Source of the DNA: Mycobacterium florentinum
GTDB taxonomy: Bacteria; Actinomycetota; Actinomycetes; Mycobacteriales; Mycobacteriaceae
Length of the DNA stretch: 64,000 nucleotides
Assembly (NCBI RefSeq): GCF_010730355.1
Contig: NZ_AP022576.1
Coordinates: 2,542,001-2,606,000 of the forward strand
Direction: 5' to 3'
Each line of letters begins with the position of its first letter. Positions within the stretch are counted from its first letter, which is position 1. The notes under the pieces were generated by a model. The model had not been told where the DNA came from. It ran no database searches and saw only the letters and a program-made list of their open reading frames with translations. The translations under genes and the position numbers were made by a program. Below, piece by piece: positions 17,346 through 25,687 of this stretch.

Positions 17346-17606
17346 GAAGGGGACCTTATTCTCTGTCCATCTCAATCACCAGAAACAACGATTCCGAGTT
17401 TCGGCTAATTCTCGCTACGGAGATTACCGACGTGCCGCCCGATGCAGTGATGAGCACGGAGGTCGCCCATGCGTCGACGGCTGCGCCGACCAACGGGGCA
17501 AACCCTGTCGACACCAACGTCGGCGTTAAATATGTTGTAGTACAACGGTTTCTGCCTGCGCAATCATAGAGGGCGGGCTAAACATCTTGCGTCGTCATGG
17601 ATGTCG

Positions 17607-18038
17607 TCATGACGATCCTCCCAGTGACGCCATGCCACCGAAGAGCACCAACCAGATGATTATGCCGAAGGCGAATGCGCAGCCATTAATAATGAGAGCG
17701 CTCAGAGCCAGCCCCTTGCCCGCCCCGGTCGTCTTGCTCTTGTTGAACGCGAGGTATCCGATGATCAGGCCTAACACCGACGTGGCGGTGCCGACCCCAC
17801 ACAGGAAGTCGCACAGGACGCTGATAATGCCAACAGCGAGCGCATATACAGCCAGGGCGTTCGTGACCCAGACCGAGCGATTCTCGGCCATCGCGGCGCG
17901 AAGCTGATCCTGGGTTATCCCAGCCTGCTGCAAATCGGCGGGTGTAGTGGAGGACCATTGCTGGCCGTCCCAGTACATCTGGCCGGGTCCACCGTTCGGA
18001 TCTGAATACCAGCCTGCCGCTGGCTGTTGACTCGTCAT
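17607..18038 (-). CDS. DUF2510 plus DUF4190-like membrane protein, copy 1
   Basis: A 143-residue protein. Residues 8-30 are a DUF2510 module (AAGWYSDPNGGPGQMYWDGQ). After ITQDQLRAAMAENRSVWV come two TM helices (ALAVYALAVGIISVLCDFLC and ATSVLGLIIGYLAFNKSK region, then LIINGCAFAFGIIIWLVLF), the usual DUF4190 layout. The last ~105 codons are identical at DNA level to the neighbouring gene at 18321-18959. It lies behind promoter box H. Function unknown. Confidence 0.75.
   Translation of the reverse strand: MTSQQPAAGWYSDPNGGPGQMYWDGQQWSSTTPADLQQAGITQDQLRAAMAENRSVWVTNALAVYALAVGIISVLCDFLCGVGTATSVLGLIIGYLAFNKSKTTGAGKGLALSALIINGCAFAFGIIIWLVLFGGMASLGGSS
17611..17930. repeat. 320-bp direct duplication, copy 1
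   Basis: Identical as far as I can read to 18328-18647 (offset 717 bp). It covers the C-terminal membrane half of both DUF2510/DUF4190 genes and ends sharply in the codons before ITQDQL. Confidence 0.85.
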
Positions 18039-18072
18039 GTTCTCCGCTTTCTCTCGAAGATGGGTGACGACA

Positions 18073-18103
18073 ACGTTGGTGGCTACGCCTTGCAGGATTC
18101 TTG
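18073..18103 (-). promoter_or_regulatory. SARP-type promoter box H (CAAG-N7-CAAG-N10-CAACGT)
   Basis: Minus-strand CAAGAATCCTGCAAG, 10 bp, CAACGT; 35 bp upstream of the DUF2510 gene start at 18038. Confidence 0.75.
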
Positions 18104-18320
18104 AAGGTTGTCGCGATGGCCGGCGCTCGGCCTGTCAGAGGGTTGCTCGAAAATCAGCCGGAAACAACCGGTCGCGCAAACTATGCCACCACAGCGATCA
18201 CCGATCGGACCGCAAACATCCGAGATCCCTTAAGCGACTGTCATCTTCGTAGAGATGGCTAGCTCGTTGCGGCGACAGACTGTCGGCACTCAGCCAAATA
18301 CTGCGGCGCCGGTGAGCTCT

Positions 18321-18959
18321 TCATGACGACGATCCTCCCAGTGACGCCATGCCACCGAAGAGCACCAACCAGATGATTATGCCGAAGGCGAATGCGCAGC
18401 CATTAATAATGAGAGCGCTCAGAGCCAGCCCCTTGCCCGCCCCGGTCGTCTTGCTCTTGTTGAACGCGAGGTATCCGATGATCAGGCCTAACACCGACGT
18501 GGCGGTGCCGACCCCACACAGGAAGTCGCACAGGACGCTGATAATGCCAACAGCGAGCGCATATACAGCCAGGGCGTTCGTGACCCAGACCGAGCGATTC
18601 TCGGCCATCGCGGCGCGAAGCTGATCCTGGGTTATCCCAGCCTGCTGAGGAATTTGGGTGCCCCCGCCTTGAAATTGTGGACTAGCGGTCGGCCACTGTT
18701 GGGGAAGCGGTTGTTGGGTCGGGTCACCCATCCCGTACTGCGGTGCGGCAGCCGCATAGCCGGGCTGGGGCGACGGCGGCGGGAGCGGCCCGGGCAGGAC
18801 TGGAGGTTGCTGCGGCGGCGCGGGCATGACCGGTGGTCGCGCGGCCGAACCAGTCGGCTTGCGCTGACGGTGCGGTGTCCAGGCTTGGCCGTCCCAGTAA
18901 CGCTGGGCGTTCGGGTCGTCTGGATCGTCGAACCAACCTGGCTGATCGGGCATCGACAT
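18321..18959 (-). CDS. DUF2510 plus DUF4190-like membrane protein, copy 2
   Basis: A 212-residue protein from ATG 18959 with GGAGGA at good spacing. It starts MSMPDQPGWFDDPDDPNAQ (DUF2510), continues with WTPHRQRK, then a proline/glutamine-rich linker of about 75 residues that copy 1 lacks, and finally the same membrane half as copy 1. Sharp DNA identity only in the 3' half suggests gene conversion or unequal recombination between the copies. No CAAG box was found directly upstream. Function unknown. Confidence 0.75.
   Translation of the reverse strand: MSMPDQPGWFDDPDDPNAQRYWDGQAWTPHRQRKPTGSAARPPVMPAPPQQPPVLPGPLPPPSPQPGYAAAAPQYGMGDPTQQPLPQQWPTASPQFQGGGTQIPQQAGITQDQLRAAMAENRSVWVTNALAVYALAVGIISVLCDFLCGVGTATSVLGLIIGYLAFNKSKTTGAGKGLALSALIINGCAFAFGIIIWLVLFGGMASLGGSSS
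18328..18647. repeat. 320-bp direct duplication, copy 2
   Basis: Partner of 17611-17930; see there. Confidence 0.85.
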
Positions 18960-19122
18960 GCGAAGGTCCTCCCTGCGCTGAACTGCACTCGTTCGCAGGG
19001 AGGATACTCCCTGCGAGCCGCGGATGCCGCACGATTTCGGGCTTATCAACAATTCCCCGGCTCCGAATTGCGAATAGTGAAGTGATCTCCCAACACCGGG
19101 GCGGCGCGACGCCGATCCGCGA

Positions 19123-19153
19123 CAAGAAATTTACAAGGGTTCGGGCTCACGCT
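19123..19153 (+). promoter_or_regulatory. SARP-type promoter box I (CAAG-N7-CAAG-N10-CACGCT)
   Basis: Plus-strand CAAGAAATTTACAAG, 10 bp, CACGCT; upstream of the deleted VWA gene and the kinase at 19619. Confidence 0.75.
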
Positions 19154-19268
19154 ATCGGAGCATGACGGGCACCCGGCCGGCCTCGCTGGTATGGCACCAA
19201 ATCTTGCGTTGCCAAAGCTTGCGAAAAAGTTTCGGGTGTGCGATTCGGGCAGTACACTTTGACGGCCC

Positions 19269-19295
19269 GGGTCAAGCGAATGTGGTGCTTGACCC
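19269..19295 (+). promoter_or_regulatory. 5'-leader inverted repeat, copy 1
   Basis: GGGTCAAGC, a 9-nt spacer, then GCTTGACCC: a perfect 9-bp inverted repeat about 30 bp before the VWA start. It is present unchanged at 23238-23264 and 28170-28196. It could be an RNA hairpin or an operator. Confidence 0.65.
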
Positions 19296-19325
19296 TAATT
19301 GTTCGGTGAGAGTGGGTGTGTAGCG

Positions 19326-19529
19326 GTGGAACCTAAAGGATCGATTCTCCCGGTCTATTTCGTCGCCGACGAGTCTGGCTCCATGAGCCACAATATCGGC
19401 GACCTCAACGACAGCCTCACCTCCCTGACCCAATCGGTCATCAGCTCCGGACAAGCCCTCGCCTCGTGCTCAGCAGAACTGCAATTCGAAAAGCCGGAGG
19501 GCTTCACCCTCGCCGTCGACATCGTCTAA
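19326..19529 (+). pseudogene. VWA protein with internal in-frame deletion
   Basis: From GTG 19326 the gene encodes the first ~30 residues of the VWA family (VYFVADESGSM, the MIDAS D-x-S-x-S) fused in frame to the last ~35 residues (LTSLTQSVISSGQALAS). Compared with the intact copies at 23295 and 28227, 154 codons (462 bp) are missing from the middle, joined within the similar strings around CCTCACCTCCCTGACC. It keeps the start, stop and promoter box I, so a 67-residue peptide could still be made, but the VWA fold cannot form. Confidence 0.8.
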
Positions 19530-19618
19530 CCACACCCGCCCACACACGCTGATGGTGTCCCTCACGACGTCGGTGCAATCTGGCGACTCAAGTCAGCCTG
19601 CGCGGCAGGAGGATTGAG

Positions 19619-21196
19619 ATCACGGCTCAAACGATCGCGCGTGACAAGCTGGGTGCTCTGACCAAGATCGGCCAGGGCGGCCAGGGCGTGGTCTACGCCG
19701 CACCAAATGTAAAGACCAAGTTCGCCGACTCGATGGTCTACAAGGAATACAAGACCCAGACCCGCGCCGAAATCGACTTCACCGCATTGGCCGCGATGCC
19801 CGCCCTGGTCGAAGACTCCCTGACCTACTCGCAGGCCGAACGCCTGGTCTCGATCGCCGCCTGGCCTTGTGCACTCGTCGAAGACGCTGGAAAGCCAACC
19901 GGATTCGTCATGCCCGCCATTCCTGACCGATTCTTCGTCCCGCTGCAAACCGCCAAGGGAACCTCGAACACCACCGCCGAATTCCAGCACCTACTCAACC
20001 ACTCATTTGTTCTGGCCGCCCGTGGCATCAACATCGATGACGCGCAACGCTATACGCTGCTGCGCGAGGTCGCCTCCGCACTGGCATTCCTACACAAACA
20101 AGGCGTCTGCGTCGGCGACATCTCGCCGAAGAACCTGCTGTTCTCACTCACCCCACACGAAGCCGCCTACTTCATCGACTGTGATGCCATGCGCATCAAC
20201 ACCGTTTCAGCCCTCCCCCAGGTGGAAACCCCCGGCTGGGCGATTCCCTCGGGCGAAGAACTGGCCACCGTCTTTTCCGACACCTACAAACTCGGCCTGT
20301 TGGCGCTAAGACTGCTCGCCGGTGACCAAGACACCAAAAACCCCCAACACCTTCCGCCGACCACACCGAGCATGCTGCGCCAAATCATCACCGACACACT
20401 GAAACCCGAGCCAGAACAACGACCGCTACCCGAAGCCTGGACGTACGTTCTAGGACACGCCATCGAAGAAGCGCAACACCAAAAGAAGCTCGCCTCCGCG
20501 GCTTCGACATCGGTAGACACCGCACTCGAACCGCCACCCGTGCCCGTCGTCCACTCCAGACCATCTGGAGCCCGGACGGGTCCTCAACCCGCGATATCCG
20601 TATCGCAATCCACCCCGCCGCCAGTACCGACTCCGAGCACGCCGGTGTCAAGCAAGAGCAACGTTGGACTCGTCATCGCCATCGCGGCCGTCGCAGTCGT
20701 TGCAATCATTGTCGCGATCGTCGCCAACGTCAATAATCACACGAATTCGGCATCGACCACCCAACCGCCCTACGCTCCGCCGGTTACTGCTTCCTCACTT
20801 CCGACGACAACGCCGACTTACACCACCAGCCAAATACCTTCGCCTACACAAACTTTGGAGCCAACAACCGTCGCGCCGCCACCGCCGCCGGCACCACCGC
20901 CCCCTCCCCCAGACATGTACGTCGCGATCGCCAGCGCACAGCCGGACGGATGGGGTTGGGCAACATCTGACGTCTCACAAGATGACGCCGTGGCGAAGGC
21001 GGTTGGAAAATGCAAACAGTCCAATCCCGCAATTCCCTGCTTTTGGAATGCATGGAGCCGAAACGGCTGCGTGGCAATCGCTAAGGGCCGTGACGGGACT
21101 ATATGGGGCGCAAACGGATCCACTCGGGTTGACGCTCAAAACAATGCTTCCAACAAGTCTGGAGGCGGGCGGGTTTTGGCGTGGGCTTGCGCGTGA
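19619..21196 (+). CDS. membrane atypical Ser/Thr kinase with DUF4189-like sensor; start codon ATC
   Basis: A 525-codon frame homologous from its first codon to the kinase at 24041. The sister gene begins ATGACGGCACAA; here the equivalent reads ATCACGGCTCAA at 19619, with AGGAGG six bases upstream. No ATG, GTG or TTG starts it before the glycine loop (ATT at 19613 is also in frame), so translation is either weak from ATC/ATT or lost. Kinase features: IGQGGQGVVYAAP, VYKEYK, GDISPKNLLF, IDCDAMRI; TM helix VGLVIAIAAVAVVAIIVAIV; external domain resembling DUF4189 (AIASAQPDGWGWATSD, CKQSNP, GCVAIAKG, LAWACA). Bases 19700-20487 match 24122-24909 exactly. Confidence 0.75.
   Translation: MTAQTIARDKLGALTKIGQGGQGVVYAAPNVKTKFADSMVYKEYKTQTRAEIDFTALAAMPALVEDSLTYSQAERLVSIAAWPCALVEDAGKPTGFVMPAIPDRFFVPLQTAKGTSNTTAEFQHLLNHSFVLAARGINIDDAQRYTLLREVASALAFLHKQGVCVGDISPKNLLFSLTPHEAAYFIDCDAMRINTVSALPQVETPGWAIPSGEELATVFSDTYKLGLLALRLLAGDQDTKNPQHLPPTTPSMLRQIITDTLKPEPEQRPLPEAWTYVLGHAIEEAQHQKKLASAASTSVDTALEPPPVPVVHSRPSGARTGPQPAISVSQSTPPPVPTPSTPVSSKSNVGLVIAIAAVAVVAIIVAIVANVNNHTNSASTTQPPYAPPVTASSLPTTTPTYTTSQIPSPTQTLEPTTVAPPPPPAPPPPPPDMYVAIASAQPDGWGWATSDVSQDDAVAKAVGKCKQSNPAIPCFWNAWSRNGCVAIAKGRDGTIWGANGSTRVDAQNNASNKSGGGRVLAWACA
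19700..20487. repeat. 788-bp identical kinase tract, copy 1
   Basis: Read as identical to 24122-24909 (offset 4422), covering the kinase domain from after the glycine loop to the linker. Flanks diverge abruptly on both sides, which is the look of a gene-conversion tract. Confidence 0.85.
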
Positions 21197-21235
21197 ACCC
21201 CACAACCAGTCTGCGAAGCGACGGATCTGCCGACC

Positions 21236-21370
21236 ATGAAGGCGGGCACCCACCACTCCAGGATTGTCGAGAAGTGTTGGAAAGCACTGCAGGCCGGTCT
21301 GGACATTGCGCCGTGGATCCGTTCCGCTGAGGTACCGGCCGCGCTGGACCAGCACAGTCCGCGCTGTTGA
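21236..21370 (+). other. 44-codon ORF of doubtful reality
   Basis: ATG 21236 to TGA 21370 reads MKAGTHHSRIVEKCWKALQ and ends DQHSPRC. No ribosome binding site and no family. It may be the tail of a lost gene between the kinase and the convergent DUF2510 gene. Confidence 0.2.
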
Positions 21371-21385
21371 GCCGGCCAAATGGGG

Positions 21386-22096
21386 TCAGCTGGAAGCGTC
21401 GCAAATTGTCCAGTTGCCGTTCTCTTTCGCGAAGGAACTGGACTCGGTGCTGGGGCTGGTTGGCGACTTAGACCACGTGGAAGTCACCTGAGCCGTGGCG
21501 TGGTTTCCGTTGACGCGGATGTTGGCCACCGACATCGAGACGGCCCCGTTCTCGTCGAGTATGCCGCGTAGACCGTCGCTGGTGTAGGCCGCGGCAAAAG
21601 CCCCGCCGACGCCGGACAATTTCGTTTTACCACCGCAAATTAGTGAGTCAATTCCTGCGCCATCTGCGTTGTTGAAGTCGGTGGCGAAGGTGGCGACGAG
21701 AGCTGTGATCTGCTCCTCGTCCGATTTGCCCGCGATGAAGTACTTGTAGCCAAATACTCCAGCGACGGCTAAGACCGCTACGACAGCGATGGCCGCAACG
21801 ATCATGAGTGGGGCCCGGGATCGCCGCGCCGCTGGGACAGTTGACGATGGCCCCGGGGCTTGTCCCGCTGGGGCAGCTGGCGCGGGCCACTGGGGTTGCC
21901 CCGCCCCGGGCGGAGGCGGTGAAACCGAGGGGGGCGACGAAACTGGCGGCGGGGGTGGAGGCACGACCGGCTGAGGTGCGCGCCGCGACACCGGCTTTCG
22001 CTCACGGTGCGGTGTCCAGCCCTGACCGTCCCAGTAGCGCAGTGCATTCGGTTCTTGAGGGTCGTCGTACCAGCCCGCCTGGTCAGGTGTCGTCAT
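21386..22096 (-). CDS. DUF2510 membrane protein with NTF2/lumazine-like external domain
   Basis: A 236-residue protein from ATG 22096 (MTTPDQAGWYDDPQEPNA, DUF2510), followed by WTPHRERK, a very proline-rich linker (about residues 35-90), a TM helix (APLMIVAAIAVVAVLAVAGVFGY, about 95-120) and a roughly 110-residue external domain beginning DEEQITALVATFATDFNNADG. That start and the end (FAKENGNWTICDASS) resemble the lumazine-binding/NTF2-like domains that mycobacterial membrane proteins carry outside the cell. One Cys pair (LICGGK, WTIC) may form a disulfide. No clear CAAG box upstream. Confidence 0.75.
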   Translation of the reverse strand: MTTPDQAGWYDDPQEPNALRYWDGQGWTPHRERKPVSRRAPQPVVPPPPPPVSSPPSVSPPPPGAGQPQWPAPAAPAGQAPGPSSTVPAARRSRAPLMIVAAIAVVAVLAVAGVFGYKYFIAGKSDEEQITALVATFATDFNNADGAGIDSLICGGKTKLSGVGGAFAAAYTSDGLRGILDENGAVSMSVANIRVNGNHATAQVTSTWSKSPTSPSTESSSFAKENGNWTICDASS

Positions 22097-22437
22097 AGCC
22101 AGACCTCTCATTCGCTGAACGGCGCCCGCCGAAGGCAAATGGAGCGTGGCGGTGCGTGTCCAACTCGGTGATATGTCGCGTCATCATTGTCTTCCGCTCG
22201 GCGTCCGGCAAGGATTGCCGCGATCCGCACCGAAATGCATGATCCACCCCAGCCATTAGAGAACCGTCGTATCGTCGGCTGGTGGCAACGCGCGTTGGCT
22301 CGAGAGCAATTCCGAACTGTCACTTGGAAGTGGCTGGCTCCTCGATGTCATGTTGCGCACGCCGGCCAATGCAGCCAATGAGCCCTCAGCGGCCACCTGG
22401 AATGGCGACATGATGCAGCGAGAGTGGGTGTGTTGCG
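22097..22437. other. intergenic region without a supported gene
   Basis: About 340 bp between divergent genes. A lone CAAGGATTGCC near 22210 lacks a second CAAG and the fixed hexamer. I see no gene, repeat or convincing promoter here. Confidence 0.4.
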
Positions 22438-23019
22438 GTGGAACCTAAGGGATCGATTCTGCTGGTCTATTTCGTCGCCGACGAGTCTGGCTCCATGGGC
22501 CACAATATCGGCGACCTCAACGACGGCCTGGCCTCACTGCACGACGCCCTACAACGAGAATCATTCGCCGCAGCCAAAGTCCGACTCTCGGTCATCGGGT
22601 TCTCCGACACCGCCTTCACCTACCTCGAACCCACCGATCTGCGCTTCCTGCAATGCATGCCGGTCCTAACGGCCCAGGGCCGCAACTCCTACGCCGCTGC
22701 CTTCGACCAACTGAGCTACCGCATCAGCGTCGACGTCCCCAGCCTCAAAGCCCAGGGCTACGCCGTACACCGCCCGGCTGTCTTCCTCCTCACTGCAGGC
22801 CTACCCGACGGACACGAGGACTGGCGATCACGTCGGGCTAAGCTGCTCGCCCAACCCGCGGCCCCCAACATCCTGGCCTTCGGCATTGCCGATGCCGATG
22901 CAGCCACGGTCGCCCAATTGGCCACCAAACCCCACTTCGCATTCGTCGCCGCCCGCGGGGTGGACGCTGTCACGGCCATTTCAGAGTTCCTGACCGCACT
23001 GACCCAATCAGTGGTTTAG
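22438..23019 (+). CDS. VWA (TerY/YegL-like) protein, divergent copy with altered MIDAS
   Basis: A 193-residue VWA protein from GTG 22438. MIDAS motif 1 is intact (VYFVADESGSMGHNIGDLND), but the third motif reads LTAGLPDG where the sisters have LTDGLPNG, so a metal-ligand aspartate is replaced by alanine. It also lacks the 28-residue tail of the other copies, ending ALTQSVV. TerY/YegL proteins are cytoplasmic VWA partners of PP2C phosphatases and kinases. No CAAG box and no leader repeat precede it, unlike the other VWA genes, so it may be poorly expressed or decaying. Confidence 0.78.
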   Translation: MEPKGSILLVYFVADESGSMGHNIGDLNDGLASLHDALQRESFAAAKVRLSVIGFSDTAFTYLEPTDLRFLQCMPVLTAQGRNSYAAAFDQLSYRISVDVPSLKAQGYAVHRPAVFLLTAGLPDGHEDWRSRRAKLLAQPAAPNILAFGIADADAATVAQLATKPHFAFVAARGVDAVTAISEFLTALTQSVV

Positions 23020-23049
23020 ACCAGACCCGTCAACCACCGAGGTCCTCGA

Positions 23050-23080
23050 CAAGAATCTTTCAAGGACAGCGGCGCAACCT
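23050..23080 (+). promoter_or_regulatory. SARP-type promoter box J (CAAG-N7-CAAG-N10-CAACCT)
   Basis: Plus-strand CAAGAATCTTTCAAG, 10 bp, CAACCT; upstream of the VWA-kinase-GH3-hydrolase operon starting at 23295. Confidence 0.75.
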
Positions 23081-23237
23081 AGCCCCAATCCGCAACGTCG
23101 ATCGCTTAGCCCTCGGGAGAATCAGCATGACGGCACCACCCCGGTTGGCCGCTTCAGTGTCCCGAAAGAACTATTCAGCGCTATTGCGTGCGAAAAAGTT
23201 TCGGCTGTGGGAGTGGAGCAGTACACTTTGACGGCCC

Positions 23238-23264
23238 GGGTCAAGCGAATGTGGTGCTTGACCC
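23238..23264 (+). promoter_or_regulatory. 5'-leader inverted repeat, copy 2
   Basis: Same perfect 9-bp arms (GGGTCAAGC, GCTTGACCC) as at 19269 and 28170, 30 bp before the VWA start. Confidence 0.65.
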
Positions 23265-23294
23265 TAATTGTTCGGTGAGAGTGGGTGTCTAGCG

Positions 23295-23960
23295 GTGGAA
23301 CCTAAGGGATCGATTCTGCTGGTCTATTTCGTCGCCGACGAGTCTGGCTCCATGGGCCACAATATCGGCGACCTCAACGACGGCCTGGCCTCACTGCACG
23401 ACGCCCTACAACGAGAATCATTCGCCGCAGCCAAAGTCCGACTCTCGGTGATCGGGTTCTCCGACACCGCCTTCACCTACCTCGAACCCGCCGATCTGCG
23501 CTTCCTGCAAGGCATGCCGGTGCTAACAGCGCAAAGCCTGACCTCCTATGCCGCAGCCTTCGACCAACTGTCCTACCGCATCAGCGTCGATGTCCCCAGC
23601 CTCAAAGCCCAGGGCTACACCGTGCACCGGCCCGCGGTGTTCTTCTTGACCGACGGCCTGCCCAACGGCAACGAAGACTGGCGCGCAGTACGCGCCCGAC
23701 TGCTCGCCCAGCCCGCGGCCCCCAACATCTTGGCCTTCGGCATCGGAGACGCCGACGCAGCCACCGTCAGCGAGCTGGCCACCAAACCCCACTTCGCGTT
23801 CGTCGCCGCCCGCGGCGTCGACACCGGCGCGGCGATCTCCGAATTCCTCACCTCCCTGACCCAATCGGTCATCAGCTCCGGACAAGCCCTCGCCTCGGGC
23901 TCAGCAGAACTGCAATTCGAAAAGCCGGAGGGCTTCACCCTCGCCGTCGACATCGTCTAA
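23295..23960 (+). CDS. VWA (TerY/YegL-like) protein
   Basis: A 221-residue VWA-domain protein from GTG 23295 (MEPKGSILLVYFVADESGSM). All MIDAS parts are present: D-E-S-G-S near residue 14, a threonine-bearing middle segment and FFLTDGLPNGNEDW near residue 115. No signal peptide or TM helix, so cytoplasmic. Homologues form three-gene units with a PP2C phosphatase and a kinase (the TerY-P triad; YegL-YegK-YegI in E. coli). Nearly identical in DNA to the copy at 28227. It begins the operon behind box J, followed by the kinase at 24041. Confidence 0.88.
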   Translation: MEPKGSILLVYFVADESGSMGHNIGDLNDGLASLHDALQRESFAAAKVRLSVIGFSDTAFTYLEPADLRFLQGMPVLTAQSLTSYAAAFDQLSYRISVDVPSLKAQGYTVHRPAVFFLTDGLPNGNEDWRAVRARLLAQPAAPNILAFGIGDADAATVSELATKPHFAFVAARGVDTGAAISEFLTSLTQSVISSGQALASGSAELQFEKPEGFTLAVDIV

Positions 23961-24040
23961 CCACACGAGGCCGACGACATGAATCTGGTCAAGAGATCGC
24001 AGCGATGGTGCGGATCACCCCGTGACGCGGAAGGACTGCG

Positions 24041-25666
24041 ATGACGGCACAATTGATCCAACGCGACAAGCTGGGTGCGTTAACCAAGATCGGCCAAGGC
24101 GGCCAAGGCGTGGTGTATGGCGCACCAAATGTAAAGACCAAGTTCGCCGACTCGATGGTCTACAAGGAATACAAGACCCAGACCCGCGCCGAAATCGACT
24201 TCACCGCATTGGCCGCGATGCCCGCCCTGGTCGAAGACTCCCTGACCTACTCGCAGGCCGAACGCCTGGTCTCGATCGCCGCCTGGCCTTGTGCACTCGT
24301 CGAAGACGCTGGAAAGCCAACCGGATTCGTCATGCCCGCCATTCCTGACCGATTCTTCGTCCCGCTGCAAACCGCCAAGGGAACCTCGAACACCACCGCC
24401 GAATTCCAGCACCTACTCAACCACTCATTTGTTCTGGCCGCCCGTGGCATCAACATCGATGACGCGCAACGCTATACGCTGCTGCGCGAGGTCGCCTCCG
24501 CACTGGCATTCCTACACAAACAAGGCGTCTGCGTCGGCGACATCTCGCCGAAGAACCTGCTGTTCTCACTCACCCCACACGAAGCCGCCTACTTCATCGA
24601 CTGTGATGCCATGCGCATCAACACCGTTTCAGCCCTCCCCCAGGTGGAAACCCCCGGCTGGGCGATTCCCTCGGGCGAAGAACTGGCCACCGTCTTTTCC
24701 GACACCTACAAACTCGGCCTGTTGGCGCTAAGACTGCTCGCCGGTGACCAAGACACCAAAAACCCCCAACACCTTCCGCCGACCACACCGAGCATGCTGC
24801 GCCAAATCATCACCGACACACTGAAACCCGAGCCAGAACAACGACCGCTACCCGAAGCCTGGACGTACGTTCTAGGACACGCCATCGAAGAAGCGCAACA
24901 CCAAAAGAAAACGGCGGCAGCAGTTTCCGCACCAGTCAGCGCGCCATTGGAACCACCACCAGCACCCGTCGTGCACTCCCGGCCATCGGGATCCACCCCG
25001 CATTCCCGACCACCCGCGGCGGCGCCGTATCACCAACCGTCGATCGGCTGGTCGCAGCCGCCAACCAGTGCACCGTCTCAGTCTTCGTCCCGCCTAGGGC
25101 TCGTGATAGGGCTCGCGGCGGCCGCCGCGATCGTGGTCGTCGTCGTAGTGGCGCTGATAGCGCAGAAAAATAGCAACAACGTTTCGACTGCGAGTGCCCC
25201 GGGGACGAACACACAAACAAACGCAGCGACGGAGCCGGTTTACGCCAACACACCCACATCCGCCTACACGCCACCACCCGATCCCCACCAGCAGCTGCAG
25301 CAGCTCGCCGCTCAAGATCAGCCCTACATCGTCTCGAACCTTGCCGACCACTGGGTCCCACAGCTCAGTTCCAAGCTTGGTGTACCACCATGGACCTACG
25401 ACAGCGAAGACGGCGTGACGTACGACAGCGACCAGTTGATCCTGCAGGACTACCAGCGGCTCCGCCAGCTGTATGACGCCAGACTTGCATGGTCGGGCGA
25501 CTGGAGCAACTGGGACGGCCCCAACTTCTGGGTAACCATCGTGCCGCTGACCTTCCCAAGCCCGAGCAGTGTGCTGAACTGGTGTGCCGGCAAGGGATTG
25601 GACAAGGATCATTGCAGCGCCCAGATCGTCAGCAAAACTGCGGGCCGCTATGGCACGCACGGATAG
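24041..25666 (+). CDS. membrane atypical Ser/Thr kinase (YegI-like) with sensor 3
   Basis: A 541-residue protein from ATG 24041. Glycine loop IGQGGQGVVYGAP at 17-29, candidate ATP-binding lysine K42 (VYKEYK), catalytic loop GDISPKNLLF near 168 and IDCDAM near 187. The catalytic D, K and N are kept while HRD and DFG are changed as in YegI-type kinases. A proline-rich linker, one TM helix near 355-378 (LGLVIGLAAAAAIVVVVVVA) and an extracytoplasmic domain of about 130 residues (LADHWVPQLSSKLG, LRQLYDARLAWSGDW, NWCAGKGLDKDHC) follow. The sensor differs from the sister kinases. Same operon as the VWA gene 81 bp upstream. Confidence 0.88.
   Translation: MTAQLIQRDKLGALTKIGQGGQGVVYGAPNVKTKFADSMVYKEYKTQTRAEIDFTALAAMPALVEDSLTYSQAERLVSIAAWPCALVEDAGKPTGFVMPAIPDRFFVPLQTAKGTSNTTAEFQHLLNHSFVLAARGINIDDAQRYTLLREVASALAFLHKQGVCVGDISPKNLLFSLTPHEAAYFIDCDAMRINTVSALPQVETPGWAIPSGEELATVFSDTYKLGLLALRLLAGDQDTKNPQHLPPTTPSMLRQIITDTLKPEPEQRPLPEAWTYVLGHAIEEAQHQKKTAAAVSAPVSAPLEPPPAPVVHSRPSGSTPHSRPPAAAPYHQPSIGWSQPPTSAPSQSSSRLGLVIGLAAAAAIVVVVVVALIAQKNSNNVSTASAPGTNTQTNAATEPVYANTPTSAYTPPPDPHQQLQQLAAQDQPYIVSNLADHWVPQLSSKLGVPPWTYDSEDGVTYDSDQLILQDYQRLRQLYDARLAWSGDWSNWDGPNFWVTIVPLTFPSPSSVLNWCAGKGLDKDHCSAQIVSKTAGRYGTHG
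24122..24909. repeat. 788-bp identical kinase tract, copy 2
   Basis: Partner of 19700-20487. Confidence 0.85.
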
Positions 25667-25687
25667 AAGGATTGATGGCGATCCGCA

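Larger units (their letters stand above)
19114..19325. repeat. upstream repeat of the VWA modules, copy 1
   Basis: This 212-bp leader is read as identical to 28015-28226 (offset 8901). It holds promoter box I, a second TACACT -10-like element near 19254-19259, and the 9-bp-stem hairpin at 19269-19295. A shorter part (from about the CAGTACACT onward) is shared with the leader before 23295. Confidence 0.8.

Noticed and set aside
21196..21385. Possible insertion-sequence remnant
   Set aside because: No terminal inverted repeats, target duplication or transposase similarity could be seen.
22200..22215. CAAGGATTGCC as a further promoter box for the VWA gene at 22438
   Set aside because: The second CAAG is missing and the hexamer at the fixed distance lacks T at position 6.
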